Shown one piece after another: positions 1-12,834 of a stretch of DNA of 64,000 bases (position 1 is the first letter of the stretch; every line of letters starts with the position of its first letter). The position numbers were made by a program, and so were the translations under genes. The stretch spans positions 19,168,034 to 19,232,033 of the forward strand of contig CM057171.1 of assembly GCA_029962745.1 (NCBI GenBank), written 5' to 3'. Under the pieces are notes generated by a model, which saw nothing but the letters and a program-made list of their open reading frames with translations, had not been told where the DNA came from and did no database searches. The stretch is from Echinometra lucunter (Eukaryota; Echinodermata; Echinoidea; Camarodonta; Echinometridae).

Positions 1-1790
1 GAAGTAGTAATCTACTGCTTTTTCATTCTTCATTGTTGGTAAGTATGCTACATTTGCTGATCTACGGTTTAAAGTTCTGGTCATGTGAACATTAAAGACA
101 CCAAAGCAATTTGGAAAGGTTGATTAAGTATTAAATAACAGTTGGTTTATACCCGAAGATTTTGACATCATTGCAATAATAGGAAATCAACTCACTTCCT
201 GCAAAGCTCACATGCACAGCTCACAGAAATGGATATAAGGGACTACACACAAATGTTTGCACTTAATATTTTCCAGCTGTTTCTTGTCCTGTTTTGAATA
301 TGATGGGATTTGAAGAGTAATCCTTTTCAAGAGAAAATCCTGCAACGATATTCTTCCAACATGACATCAAAATACTGAGAAAGCTCACAAATTATTATTA
401 TCTTTCACCTCGACTCAGAACTCGAGCTCCTCTTTAAGATCCATCAAGCCATCACTCTCAGTTCCAACGTCCATTCATCATCATCTTTAATAAATCGGCC
501 AGCGGTTTCTGCCGTCACTAATCCACCTACCGATGGCGCTCTCTGCCCCCTTAACCCGACCAAAAAACAGCCCCCTTTCATCAGTTTAATAGTACTTGAT
601 CATTGCCTGGTTAAGTACATAAGACCTGTGTTTCTCATTGGCTGGTGGAGAACCTTTCTTTTAGGAAGGGGCGCTGCCCGTTAATGCACCGTAATTGATG
701 CAATTACGCAATAGGCTCTTCAGTCTTACGTACAGAAAGGCTGAAGCAGTTTGTCGGCTGTAAAGTTGATAAGGAAGGTAGCGGTTTTGTCTGAGATTCA
801 TATGTAATGGAGATTATTTCTGGGAAATAGAACAGAATTGTGATTCTTCTCACATTTCCTGTCTGTAAGGAGGTGAATTTGTTGAAGGCTGAGTGTATTA
901 GATGATGTTCATAAGAATTCAACTAATTTTCCATAATTATTGAAATTGCCATGCATGGAATATTATAGTATTACATTGTAAAAAGAAGAAAATAGGCATT
1001 GGCTTGCAAAACAAGTCTTGTGATGATATCAACCCTTTTCCAGCACAAGGTTTAAAAAAATACTTTTATCATAAGATTACTTTTTAAATGTGAATACCAT
1101 GCATAGGATTTTCTAAACTACACATGTAAATGTAGAAGTACATGTACAAGGTAAAAATGAGCATTTTTTTTTTTTGGAGGAGGGGGGGGGGGGGTGTTGG
1201 GGTAATTGAATTCCTTATCATTGCTGAATTTATTCAGAGCATATGGAAATAACCTTCACAATCTATTATTTTCTGTTTCAAGAATCCTGCAGAATGATTG
1301 GATTACTTTAGTTCACACCTATAAGAGAGCATTTGAATGGATTTAAGACTAAATTATATAAAAATTCTGCCATTTATTGAAATCTGCCTTCTCTTCTTTG
1401 TAAAGTTGGGATAACTTTTGTTGCCCAGTTGGCTATATTTTCTTGACCTTCTTATTCAGATTTAAACCTTGCAGTTTATGTATCGGTTTATCAGTATATG
1501 ATTGCGTTAAAGTATCATTAAATTTCATACGTAGGAACTATTCTTAGAGCATAATTTTTGTTTTGACCTAGCATGGTATCAACCATATCATTTCTGTGTT
1601 GGAAATTAGAATTGACATAATTCTTACCCGCAATACCAGTACTTGTATTTTTACTGGGGTTTGAAGGAGGGTCAGTATTTGTGGCTGTGGTTGCGCATAC
1701 ATGTAGGCCGCACCCTTGGTTTTGTGACCTCATTTTGGGTGAAAATAGTGTGGCTTTAATGCCGTACATTTCTCACCAAGTTAAATTCAT
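1..1790. other. Unassigned DNA, upstream intron or flank
   Basis: No coding signal and no recognised repeat apart from a T/G tract near 1166-1195. The 500-700 interval is slightly more GC-rich, but I see no promoter or exon that can be defended. Confidence 0.5.
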
Positions 1791-1926
1791 GGGAGCGTTT
1801 CATGAAGTGTCTTGTCAGTGATTTTTACTAACAACCATTATAAGCTACTGAAATCCTTGCATCTGATTGGCTGAGAGCAAATTTATCAGTAAAAATCACT
1901 GACAAGACACTTCGTGAAATGCTCCC
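1791..1926. mobile_element. Short palindromic MITE, 'GTCTTGTCAGTGA' family copy 1
   Basis: About 136 bp with near-perfect inverted ends: GGGAGCGTTTCATGAAGTGT at the left mirrored by ACACTTCGTGAAATGCTCCC at the right. The inner arms read GTCTTGTCAGTGATTTTTAC and its complement. The core between the arms contains TGCATCTGATTGGCTGAGAG. Further copies lie at 22533 and 44611. The structure is that of a foldback MITE with no coding capacity. Confidence 0.8.
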
Positions 1927-2104
1927 CCTGTTCACCTGTCATAACTGTGTCAAAATACTGCACAAGAGAGATGATTCCGTAACCATTTTTTCTCTCCTTT
2001 TGCCTCTACGGACCAGTGACTACGCTCTGACTTTAAAATCAATTTCTCCTATCGGAATTGAGTTAGGACCTGGTCGAAAGTGGGATACGTGACTTGCTGT
2101 GGGT

Positions 2105-3055
2105 GGCTATTTGCACAGATGCTCCCGTGGTTACTTGTACCTCGCTTTTTCAAAAGCTTCAAGAAAACCCTGTCCAGTACAGTTTTCATAACCTACATTA
2201 AACATGTGTTGTGCTTACAGCAAGAAAGACATTAGCTATGAATATATCATTTCATAGATCATATGAATTTCCATCTGGTGCTAAGCATGTTTTTAGTCAC
2301 TGGTACCGCATGTTGAAAGAATTTAAGAAAACTTTGTCAATTACAGTTTTTGAAATCTGCATTAAATGTGGCATTTACTCAGAGTCAGAAAGACTTGATT
2401 TCACATTATTTATTAGAGAATATCAATGCCCTTCTGGCTCCTGTAAGTACTGCTATTTCACATGGAAAAGTTCTTAGACAAACTGTCCCAACACTGTTTT
2501 ATGTAACCTTCATCAAACGTAACCTATATACATATGGTGCTCAGTGACAAAAGGGCATTGATATAATGAAAAAAGAATAATAATGCCCTTTTGGGTCTAA
2601 AAAATGCTCTGGCTGTTTTCTCTACATCACAGTGAAAAGCTCCATGAAGACCTCGACTAGTACAGATTTGGCTACCTACACATTAAACATGTACATGTAT
2701 CATGTTCAGATACAGAAGGATGTTAAAATCATATAACTTATTAGAGAGAAATGCCCTTCTTCCACTCAGTGAGTTCCTGTACTTACTTATACCATAAAAA
2801 CCTTTTAGTTTCCTCAATCCACATTAAACATGTGGGTTCTTAGAACTAAAAGGCATTAATGTCTTTCTGGCTCCCAAAAGATGCCCTTTCTGCTTGTTAC
2901 CTGTAAGTTTCTTTAAAAGGAGCAATACGAAAATCTTTCCTGGCAGAGTTACATGTAAGTGTTCTGACCTACATTAAACATTCACCATGTCATCTGCTTA
3001 GAGCCAGAAGGTTGTTAACTGTCATGGTTTAACACAGAACTAACAACCCTTTGCC
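2105..3055. repeat. Degenerate tandem repeat, about 155-bp period, six units
   Basis: The landmark (C)ATTAAACATG recurs near 2196, 2361, 2511, 2682, 2822 and 2972, each followed by a CAGAAAG/GGCATTAATG-type segment and preceded by a CTGTAC/CAGTACAG-type segment. The spacing is 140-170 bp. The units are strongly diverged, so this is an old array. Confidence 0.65.
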
Positions 3056-5750
3056 TCACAGGGGGTGATCTATGTTAAATAACATCATAATTGTATATAT
3101 ATGCTTAGCAAATGGCGAATAATTTGATATTTCAGATGAATATTTAGCCAAACAGTTTGAATAGGCTCAGTAAAGTACATGTACTCTGTCAGTATTTGCA
3201 CAGTGTGTGAAAATGTGCTTGTCCAAAAGTCCAATTTCACCCCATTTTCGCCTGTGTAGAGATGATTCTATCTTCGCTATAACCCCTTATGTTTGAATTT
3301 AGAGCTAAGAACTGCGGGCTGCGATCCGATTGTGGGAAAATTTGTTATAGAATTTGATATGAACATTCAAACACATAAAATCTTAATGATCAAAGTTCTG
3401 AATATTCGTATGATTAATAAAATCGAAATTCCGGTCTATTGGCAGCCTCCCTGTAGGAATAAAAGCAAACTTAATTCCAAATCGTAGTGACGTCATGACA
3501 AGCTTGCGATCGGATACGATTTGAAGCTGATTTGGCCTTTAATCCGACCACAACTCCTTTAGTTAACCAAAATTTCGATTTTAGTATTCCTATCATTATT
3601 CCGAACTCCAAATAAGATCATTTCACTCATTTAAACTTTCATATTTAATGCAAAATGCAATTTTTTTTGAAAATCGGGTCGCAGTCGGATCGTATAGTGT
3701 GCGGTGGGCTATAGTCATTTGTCTGGAAGGCAGAACAAGTTGTGCTTGGAGCAGTCGATGCACACTGGTTCTTGTGTACATGTAGGGCAAAGTGCAGCCG
3801 TTGTAATGTGTTCATTTCAATTATTACACTAAGATTCACCGGAAATCAAGAATGTAATTTCATTTATGTATTTTTTTGCAAAGTGGACAATGTAGACCTA
3901 TATGTGAGACAATAAGTTTCATGCCATTTCTTCTTCTTCTTCTTTTTTTTTTTTTTTGCTGCCAAACCTGTTCATGAGCTTTAAGCACAACTTCGAACAT
4001 TTATGCCAACTTTTCACTTTATAAAATTAGAGAAGTTTGGTACTTCATCATGCATGTGCATTTATGAGCTGTCAAAGTGATTGAAAATAATATCAAGTTA
4101 AAGACTCCATAATCTCCATTCCATAAAGCTAAATGTATAAATTCCACTTTTCCTTCCAGAAATGTATGGACAGAATTAGAAATTTAATATGAAATCAATG
4201 CTTTCTGTAGAACACTTTTAATTCTCAAGTGGCTTATGATTTAACATCTATTCCTGATTATATTGAGTGCTTCTAATCTGTGCCCCACATACTCTACCTA
4301 CATAAATGATCTTCATGGAACATCCCAGGGGGATGCCAAATGCATTGCAGGCGAGCTTCGTCAGTCCCATGTGTGTGTACTGGTGTTGGGTCTGTGGTGT
4401 CAAACTGCAATGCGGTAGGTCTTCCGTTTACAGTCTTTTCTTTCATAGGGATCTTCTCACTTCCTACCATAGAGGCATTGCAGCTGGATGGGTAAAATGC
4501 TGGAAACGTAAACCCACCAAATATGTTTGCATGACTGTCAGAATTTCGTAGAAAAACAAGAGATTTTTTTTGGTGGGGGGGGGGAGGAACAATAATGATT
4601 TATTAAAAAGTACACATTTCAACTTCATTTTTAAATATTCTGTAAAATCATGCTGTGGAGATACAGATACTTTACAAAAGATAATTGATGAAGCCGCCTT
4701 GTCATTTTACATTCGGTTTTTATGGGTTGATGTTAGAAGCTTTGCAACAGTCTACCTGTTTTCTGCTGAAAAAATTGTAATTTGAAGTGTCAGCGACTCA
4801 GCGCCGTCTTATTGTATATCTCCTCATAAGATGAGCACTCCATTAATTCATCACTTGAACAAATATACACAGGTCAAATTGACTTAAAACAAAAAGGAAT
4901 TTATTAGAAATGATTCCAGTTCCTGTTTTGCATTGAAGAGTTGATGTGGCGATACATGCATGCTTCCACCTGTTTCGTCTATGGGAACGGGCCTCTGAGC
5001 TTGGAGCGGGATTAGAATGGAATCTGTACCTCCAGACTAACATATGAACACAAGTGTTACTACTTCAGCTACCCAAAACCAAGCAAAAAGGATGAAGCCT
5101 GCAAGAGTTATTCAGTACTTGCCTGAGTAGGGAAATGATTTAAATCATCAGTAGGCCTATATTTTGAGTCATTATACAAATGTCACACATATTTTCCCAG
5201 TACGCATATGGGGCTACATACATGTCAATTTTAACTGCCTCAATTCCTTGTATTTTATATGCATCTTATGTAAGTGCACATCGTGTTTCTCTCGTCTTCT
5301 GTAGCTCTTCTTCAAAATTCCATCAGTGTCAGATCTTAAGTAGATGTTAAAGTACTATTTTCTGAAAGAAAATTTGTTTCATATGAGATCATTACCTAGG
5401 CTTTGGCACAAAGCTCCTGCTGGTATTGGAATCAAAATTGAGTTAGAAAAAGATGGTTATGTGATATGTAAGTCAAGGCTATTGACTCTGTGAGAAATAA
5501 CAGGGCTTAATCTTGTGGGTGTACATGTATCCGTGCTTTGCAAACTTCTTCTTGACTTTGCTATTTTGAATGGAACCCTCGCAGATAATACGGGAGAAAA
5601 AGCTAATTGCAAGGCCCTGCAGGAAGAGTGGTATCGATACTGATGTGGCCACACTTTGATTACTTGTGTAAGATTACTTGTTAATCTCTGTCAGTCCTAA
5701 TTTGTCTGTGATTTTTGTGGTGACTTCATATCTACTGCAGATGGTTATAT
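3056..5750. other. Unassigned DNA with short simple tracts
   Basis: No coding region recognised. There is a TTC/T tract at about 3927-3957 and a G tract near 4575. A stretch at about 3305-3700 has GCGATCCGAT-like words at both ends and may be a decayed inverted-repeat element, but the match is weak. Confidence 0.45.
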
Positions 5751-5756
5751 AAGAAA

Positions 5757-5889
5757 CGAATTTGAGAAATAGAGAGAAGCGGGAAAGGGAAGGGAGTGGG
5801 AAGGGTGAAGAGAGTCATGAAGAGAGAAAGAGAGAGGGGGAGAGAGTGGGAAGAGTTGGGACAGTCAGTGATATCAAGAAATAAGAATA

Positions 5890-5920
<31 letters not shown>

Positions 5921-6358
5921 TGAGATGGGGAGAAGAGGGAAAAAGAAAGAGTAGAATGATATACATAACAGCATGCTTGTAAGCAAGAGAGAGGGAGAGA
6001 GAGAAAGAAAGAGAAGGGAGGAAGGATAGGAAAGATGACAGAAGATGTGTAAGAGAAGATGAAGAAGGCAAAGAAGAAGGCAAAGAAGAAGAGGAAGAAG
6101 AAGAGGAAGAGGAAGAAGAAGGAAGAAGAAGAAGGAGGAGGAGGAGGAGAAGAAGAAGAAGAAGGAGAAGAAGAAGGAGGAAGAAGAAGAAGAAGAAGAC
6201 GAAAAAAGAAGAAAAAGAAAAGAAGAAGACAAGGAAAAGAAGGAGAAGAAGAAGATGAAGAAGAAGAAGAACAAGAAAGAGAAAAAGTAGAAGGAGAAGA
6301 AGAAGAAGAAAAAAAAGAAGAAGAAAAGGAAAGAAAAAAAAGAAGAAGAAGAGTCACA
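5757..6358. repeat. Purine-rich (GA)n / (GAA)n / (GGA)n tract
   Basis: About 600 bp that is almost all A and G on the plus strand: AGAGAG runs near 5890-5922, then a 300-bp GAA/GGA block at 6059-6358. Long frames on both strands through this block are artefacts of the repeat. Confidence 0.9.
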
Positions 6359-6593
6359 TAGGGGAAAAATACATACATGCGGGCAGTGGACGATGAAAGA
6401 GAGGGAGAAATGTATTCAAGTCAGAAATATGGATAGTTGAGAGTCACAAGTAGAGCATTAGGTAAATACACACTCACTGGGGGAAAGGAGCAAGGCATGT
6501 GTACATTGCCAATTAAATAGATAAACAGAGAGATAAACATAATCCCTCCCTGGTACTAAACCTGTTATTTGAGATTATCCATTGTTGAGAGGC

Positions 6594-6852
6594 AGAGAGA
6601 GATAGAAAGAGAGAAAGAGAGAGAGAGAGAGGGGGGGGGGTTTGTAAAGATTAGGGGGTGAAGAGAGAAAAACCATGAAAAATCATATAACTTCGAAAAT
6701 TTGCGCACTGAGAAAGAGAGGGAAAAAGGGGGAATTTCTACAGAGAGAGAGGGTACATGTAGGTGGCTCTCTTGAGAGAGAGAGAGAGAGGAAGAAAGAA
6801 GTTAAAAGGGGGCAGGGAGAGAGAGAGAGCGAAAGAGAGAGAGAGAGAGTGG
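6594..6852. repeat. (GA)n microsatellite cluster
   Basis: Separate AGAGAG runs near 6605-6642, 6741-6792 and 6818-6850, interspersed with G-rich sequence. Confidence 0.85.
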
Positions 6853-6902
6853 CCTTGCCCTTTGTTTGTGTTGTATAATTTTCATACACAGTTCCCAACA
6901 CA

Positions 6903-7786
6903 CTCTTTCTTCACTTCTCTACCTATGCATTTCTGCATAACTTGATTTTTTCCTTCATATTCGTGTAAGCATTCAAGAGTATGCACATATGAATTACAGA
7001 CAGACAGATAGTTTGTAGACCTCACCACTCCCCTCCCCCCCACCCCCCATGCACTAAACCAATTAATCGTACTAATCCAGCACTGATCGTCTTCAGTGAA
7101 GCATATTCCAGTCAAATATGCACTCCATATGTCATTACATGTGTAGATCTGCAGTATGGGGATAATTGAATGTGTGGGGCAGCTTCCTGAATGGAAGGCT
7201 TTGTAGTACATTATTTTGGCAGTTACATGTATGACATTTTATTCGCAAGGACGTCAGATTTGATGAAAGGTTAAAGATAATCTTCAGTTATGAGGGGGGA
7301 AAAAGGAGTGTGAAAAATGAAAAATGAAATGAAAACAAAGGGGCATGCACCTTACAGGCATCGCTTCCCCCCCCCCCCCCCCCCGATTTCATAGTTCTAA
7401 TTTAGGTCAATAAATATTATATTGTAAGTTATTATTTGTCATATGTATATGCTGGAATTTATGTTCAGATTGAATCAATATACTTTATGCTTGAATTTAT
7501 GTTCAGACTGAAATGGATATGCATGCAAACCAAATGAAAATAAATTTTAAAGAAATAAATCAAGAAATGATACTTTTGATGATTTAAAAAAAAAGAATGC
7601 ATAGAAAACTGTTAAATTGTGCTCATATTTTCCACTTGTATCCAGATATTTTGTTTCAGCCACGTCATTTTTCTTTGAGATTATGTACCAGATATTCCAG
7701 ATAAAGATCACTGGTCATCTGCTTTGTGTGGGCAGTTTACCTATATATACATGTATATAGCAGTCTCACAGAGGTTCCTACAAATC
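6903..7786. other. Unassigned DNA
   Basis: Contains a C tract at 7368-7384 and two short repeats of TTTATGTTCAGA(T/C)TGAA near 7457 and 7497. No gene seen. Confidence 0.5.
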
Positions 7787-7993
7787 CATACCTGCCAACA
7801 GTCCCTATTTAATAGGGACAATCCCGATTTTTGGTAAAAGAAAGAGCCGCTTCTACCACTATGTCCCTCTTATTACAAAAATCTGTCTGTAGTAATGTAT
7901 AGGAAATTCAGAAATGTCCGTATTTTCAGCCTCCGCCTCCTTGTCATTTGTCCCTGTTTCTTGGGTTTCAGGGTTGGTGGGTCTGTGAATCTA
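7787..7993. mobile_element. Possible short element with CCTGCCAACAGTCCC end
   Basis: The left end, CATACCTGCCAACAGTCCC, is loosely mirrored by GGGTTGGTGGGTCTG near 7974-7987. Internal GGGACAATCCCGATTTTTGG and TGTCCCTCTTATTAC are typical of a decayed non-autonomous DNA element. This is a single copy in the window and the call is tentative. Confidence 0.35.
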
Positions 7994-9224
7994 TGCAGAA
8001 ACTGTTGTCTGTTGCTAGACACAAAATTGTTTTCATATCAAACTTCAATATTTATGAATCGGTGCTTTACAATCTTAACCCAAATGCCAAGTACTGTCTA
8101 CTATTGTCACAGGCGTACAATAAACCAGACAATCATGTTAATTAGTTTTCTCCTTTACAAAAGAGTCGCTATGTCAGGGAACCTGAAAACGGCTAGGATA
8201 CTTGGATGATATCTGTAGAATAATTATCAGCAGCAGTGACTGCATGAAGGATATCAGAATTCATAGAAAAAATGTAAAACTATTATTTTTCCCCAAACAT
8301 TAATTCAGCATGCAGAGTGTTAGGGAGAAATAAGCTCTTCTATGTCCAGAAATATATACAGGAATATCACCATCTGTGCAAGAGAAATGACTGCACTCAT
8401 TTTTTTCTTTGCTATGTACCTGTTTTGAATACACGTGAATAATACTCTGCCAAAAATGACAAAAGGACAAAAGGAAGCAACTGTGATTTGTTTTCAAAAT
8501 GGACCTTCTCTTGATCTGGGATACTTCTTTGTATGTTCTACATGATGATGAAGAAATTAAGGTCATGACTCCCTATTTCCGAAATAAAGACATCTAAAGG
8601 AAGCAACTCCATATAGATATTATCCTAAAACAACGCCATATTTTTCTCCTTTACAACATCTTCAAAGGCACAATTGGAAGCAATTTTATTTCTTCTAGGG
8701 GATCCGAAAATTTCAAGCATTGCTTTGATAGTGGATCCCTCCATTTCCACAAAATTAAAGAATTTTCTTTGATAATCTATTTATGTGTACTTACTTATCA
8801 AGAAAAAAATGAACATAATTTCATCTTTTCTCTAATTATACCTATGTAGTGCTATTGTATTTCTTTCTCTGTGTTGGAAATGAATAAGTACAAATTTGAA
8901 TTTGAATATGAAGAAATTCGTTCTGCGGATATGCCTCCTTTTGGCGTTGCATGGCAGTACTAACGCACTCCTGACACTGACTTGCACATGAACCTGTTTG
9001 CAACCAAATTCAACAGCTTTTTCTCATTGCATCGCACCGTTGCAAATCCGAATATATCCCACCAAATAGATCTCAGATGCTGCGACAAATTGGTTTAAAA
9101 TTGGGCTCGTCATCGGGGGTCGCATAGTCTCGAGCAAGTCTCTGTCAAAAGCATCATTTCTGTGTTACAGTAGTAGTCTAGACAAGAGTGCATGTATGTG
9201 GAAGTATTTTTGGGGTTGACAACA
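7994..9224. other. Unassigned DNA, with a possible LINE tail near 8866-8908
   Basis: No coding signal. The sequence AATAAGTACAAATTTGAATTTGAAT at 8884-8908 looks like the short-repeat tail of a CR1/L2-type non-LTR retrotransposon on the plus strand. Its body was not recognised. Confidence 0.4.
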
Positions 9225-9489
9225 CTATGAACATGATGGACAAAGAAAGCGGACAAAATAAACGACCCCTCATTCTACCCTTCACAATAGTTCTGGTAGT
9301 CAAAAGAACATCCCTTCACTGCTATTGTCTGAAATATGTGGAACAGGTGTCACATGCATATTCACTTGGAACTACATGATTAAAAATAATAGCTGTGAAG
9401 TGATGTTCTTTTGACTTCCAGAACCATTGTGAAGGGTAGAATGAGAGGTTGTTTATTTTGTCCGCTTTCTTCGTCTGCCGTGTTCATAG
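9225..9489. mobile_element. Foldback element with ~100-bp arms
   Basis: The left arm, from CTATGAACATGATGGACAAA through TCAAAAGAACATCCCTTCAC, is repeated inverted at the right, GTGAAGTGATGTTCTTTTGA to TTCATAG, about 85-90% identical by eye. The spacer is about 60 bp. A transcript would form a long hairpin. No second copy in the window. Confidence 0.8.
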
Positions 9490-9991
9490 TGCAAGAGCCT
9501 GTTTTAGATTTTCTGTCATGAGAAGTGTGCTTCCCTCCTACCAGCTTCGCACTTTCAATTTATTCTTTTTCTATTTTTGATATTTCTTCAGACAGGTATC
9601 TGTGCAATTCATTTATTTACAAATGAGATGAAATGGTACACATGTATATAGATGATAATTTATAACATAATTTTTACAAACTGACGAATCCGCGCGCATG
9701 CGCAGTCATGACACGAGTTGGAAAAAAAATGTTTTTACGAACTGTTGAATCGTGTTTGAATGGCCAGTGCTTCCTTATTTTGTATTTAATACACCATTTT
9801 AAAATTAAAGTCATAAGCTGTCTTTTAATGTATATATCGATACATGAAATTATGCAAAGAAAGCACATTCTGTTAATTAGGAACACCTAAATCTATAATT
9901 GCATTTTCGTCCAATTCATGTTTCTGTGCACCGCACATGGATTCGCCGTTTCATGAAAAATGATGACGATATAATACACTCAGTTGATTAA

Positions 9992-10387
9992 CCCATTCAT
10001 GACAGAGGTCCAATTTTGTGGTTTGGCCTATGCAAAGCCCTAAAAATCATACCAAATACATGAGCAGAAAGAGCAAATAATTCTACACAAACTGTGCCCA
10101 CTTTGGTTGCATCAATATTCATTGTTTGATGCTGAAAATTTTTTAAAGGAAAATAAGCATTAAAATCCTTAAATTGGCAATGTGATAGAAAGTTTAAAAT
10201 CACTGTTTTCCCCTGCAAATTGGCAACTTTTTGACTTCTCATCATAATTTCCGTCAATTTATATTCATTTCTGATACATGACGTTTTATAAATAAAATGT
10301 AGCAATAAAATAAAAATGTTGGTGTTGCCAATTTGAAGAATAAAAGCTGATCAAATTAGGCTTTAAATAATTCCTGTCACGAATGGG
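9992..10387 (+). mobile_element. TTAA-flanked MITE, family 1, copy 1
   Basis: 396 bp between TTAA (9988-9991) and TTAA (10388-10391). Inverted ends are CCCATTCATGACAG and CTGTCACGAATGGG. The TTAA target and CCC...GGG ends are the signature of piggyBac-type elements. There is no transposase, so this is non-autonomous. Other copies lie at 15950, 17725 (inverted) and 37221 (truncated). Confidence 0.85.
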
Positions 10388-10540
10388 TTAAGAAATATCG
10401 CAGATTCCTGTCTATATGTAGATTTAACCTTGCAAAATATTTTTTGTATACTAAATTCTTGCAGATTTTGTAGCATTTTAATGAAAATTTTCCTTTGTGC
10501 TGGCATTTTTTCCCCCTTTCTTCCTAGTATAGAGTCAGTC

Positions 10541-10882
10541 CATAGACATATAATAAATTTACTACAGTGTAGATGGAAGCAGCACACGCGGATATCATTA
10601 TGCAAATCAATGCATTAGGCCCTGCCTCTTTCAGATCATTTGAAGGGGCTGATAAGTAGCCATTATCGCCATGATATCGATAACACTGTTGCTTTATTCA
10701 TATCTATTGTGCGTATCAATTTTATTGTGACACTTTGATTTAATGCGCATTTGTTGCGCATTTATTGTGCATTAACTGTGCATGTGGTAAGCTGATGCGT
10801 GTAATGTTTCATAACGCGTACAAACAAATACTACTAGTTGGAAGCATCTTACGAAATGAATTATTCATTTTTGATAATGAAT
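10541..10882 (+). repeat. Dispersed ~340-bp repeat, copy 1
   Basis: Runs from CATAGACATATAATAAATTT to TTATTCATTTTTGATAATGA, with CpG-bearing segments such as GCACACGCGGATATCATTATG and ATGCGCATTTGTTGCGCATT. An inverted copy lies at 14416-14757. It is probably a non-autonomous transposon. Its ends were not resolved. Confidence 0.75.
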
Positions 10883-10889
10883 TTGGACA

Positions 10890-11700
10890 AAATTGGTGGA
10901 GATTTAGGGACCTGAGTCAGCCTAACAGATTGTACGACTGGTCTGTTATTTTGTAACAATTTCAGTGCTTTTTTATCAGATTGTTTCAGGAGTATGCATC
11001 CTTCACTCATAGAGCATATTATTTTCAGTCATGATTCTTTTTTTGGACAGTTGTATTAACACTTCCGCAATAAGTGAGGTCTTCCTGATACTTTAACAAA
11101 CAATAATTAATATTTTCCTTGAAATTACGTAAAAAATACGGAAACAAGCAAAATAACGCCCCCCCTCCCTCTTGGCTTTTCATCGTCAAACTCATCAGCG
11201 GGCTTAATAAGCTTTTTATCTCGAGGGTTTTTTTTTTCTCCAGTCTTTCATTTGAATCTGACTGGTGGTTATGTAATATGTGCAAACACAGGAAGCTTTG
11301 AGGGATTAACAAACAAAGCTAATTAGAATTAGTTTGACTTGTTTCTCATCAAACCAAAGTATACTAATGATAAATCTTTCCTCCAAAATGGGTCTTTGGC
11401 CGCTTGAAGTGAAAGTTGATTATATTCTGAAGTGTATTTCTAAATTCCTGACAAAAATGTTTCATATTAGATCTCATTTATTTTTTTTGAATTTAGTTAT
11501 TTATTCACCTGAGAATTTATTGAAAGGAAACCTCATTTGCAAAATACGTTGACTTCTCTGTTTCATTGTTTGAAGAGGGATTTTGAAATGTTTTCTATTA
11601 TAGAAAAAAATGAAAATTTAGACAATATTATATGCACAATACTTTACCGCTAAATGGTTAATTTTAAATGAAACTTTTTTTTTTTGGTAACTTTTGGTAT
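10890..11700. other. Unassigned DNA
   Basis: AT-rich, with T tracts (11229-11240) and a C tract at 11159-11168. No coding or repeat call. Confidence 0.45.
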
Positions 11701-11739
11701 GAGGAGACATTGTGCTTTTCCCAGAATCTGCATCTGAGG

Positions 11740-11789
11740 GCTAGATATAGAGAGAGAGAAAGAGAGAGACCAAGTGCAAGAAATAGTGA

Positions 11790-11842
<53 letters not shown>

Positions 11843-12834
11843 TGAAAGAGAGAAAGAAACTGCAAGAAAGAGTGTGTGAGAGAGGGAGGGAGAGAAAGAG
11901 ATAGTGAAAGAGAGAAAGAAACTGCAAGAAAGAGTGTGTGAGAGGGAGGGAGAGAGAGAGAGAGAAAGAGATAGTGAAAGAAAGAAAGAAACTGCAAGAA
12001 AGAGAGTGTGAGAGAGGGAGGGAGAAAGAGAGAGATAGTGAAAGAAAGAAAGAAACTGCAAGAAAGAGTGTGTGAGAGGGAGGGAGAGAGAGAGCAAGAG
12101 ATAGTGAAAGAGAGAAAGAAACTGCAAGAAAGAGTGTGTGAGAGAGGGAGGGAGAAAGAGAGATAGTGAAAGAAAGAAAGAAACTGCAAGAAAGAGTGAG
12201 AGGGAGAGAGAGAGAGAGAAAGAGATAGTGAAAGAAAGAAAGAAACTGCAAGAAAGAGTGTGTGAGAGAGGGAGGGAGAAAGAGAGAGATAGTGAAAGAG
12301 AGAAAGAAACTGCAAGAAAGAGTGTGTGAGAGAGGGAGGGAGAAAGAGAGATAGTGAAAGAAAGAAAGAAACTGCAAGAAAGAGTGTGTGAGAGGGAGAG
12401 AGAGAGAGAGAAAGAGATAGTGAAAGAAAGAAAGAAACTGCAAGAAAGAGTGTGTGAGAGAGGGAGGGAGAAAGAGAGAGATAGTGAAATAAAGAAAGAA
12501 ACTGCAAGAAAGAGAGTGTGAGAGAGGGAGGGAGAAAGAGAGAGATAGTGAAAGAGAGAAAGAAACTGCAAGAAAGAGAGTGTGTGAGAGAGGGAGGGAG
12601 AGAAAGAGATAGTGAAAGAGAGAAAGAAACTGCAAGAAAGAGTGTGTGAGAGGGAGGGAGAGAGAGAGAGAAAGAGATAGTGAAAGAAAGAAAGAAACTG
12701 CAAGAAAGAGAGTGTGTGTGAGAGAGGGAGGGAGAAAGAGAGAGAGTGAAAGAGAGAAAGAAACTGCAAGCAAGAGAGTGTGTGAGAGAGAGGGAGGGAG
12801 AGAGAGAGCAAGAGATAGTGAAAGAGAGAATGAA
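11740..12834. repeat. GA-rich minisatellite, ~62-bp unit, about 15 copies
   Basis: The words GAAAGAAACTGCAAGAAAG and GTGTGTGAGAGAGGGAGGGA alternate with GAGATAGTGAAAG. I count 15 clear occurrences of AAACTGCAAG between about 11850 and 12770, a mean spacing near 62 bp. The array opens with a pure (GA)n run at 11796-11838. Frames of over 350 codons on the minus strand (Ser/Leu/Phe-rich) come from the repeat and are not a gene. Confidence 0.95.

Noticed and set aside
5732..6378. Open frames of 180-187 codons opposite a Lys/Glu/Arg-rich frame
   Set aside because: Artefacts of the (GAA/GGA)n tract.
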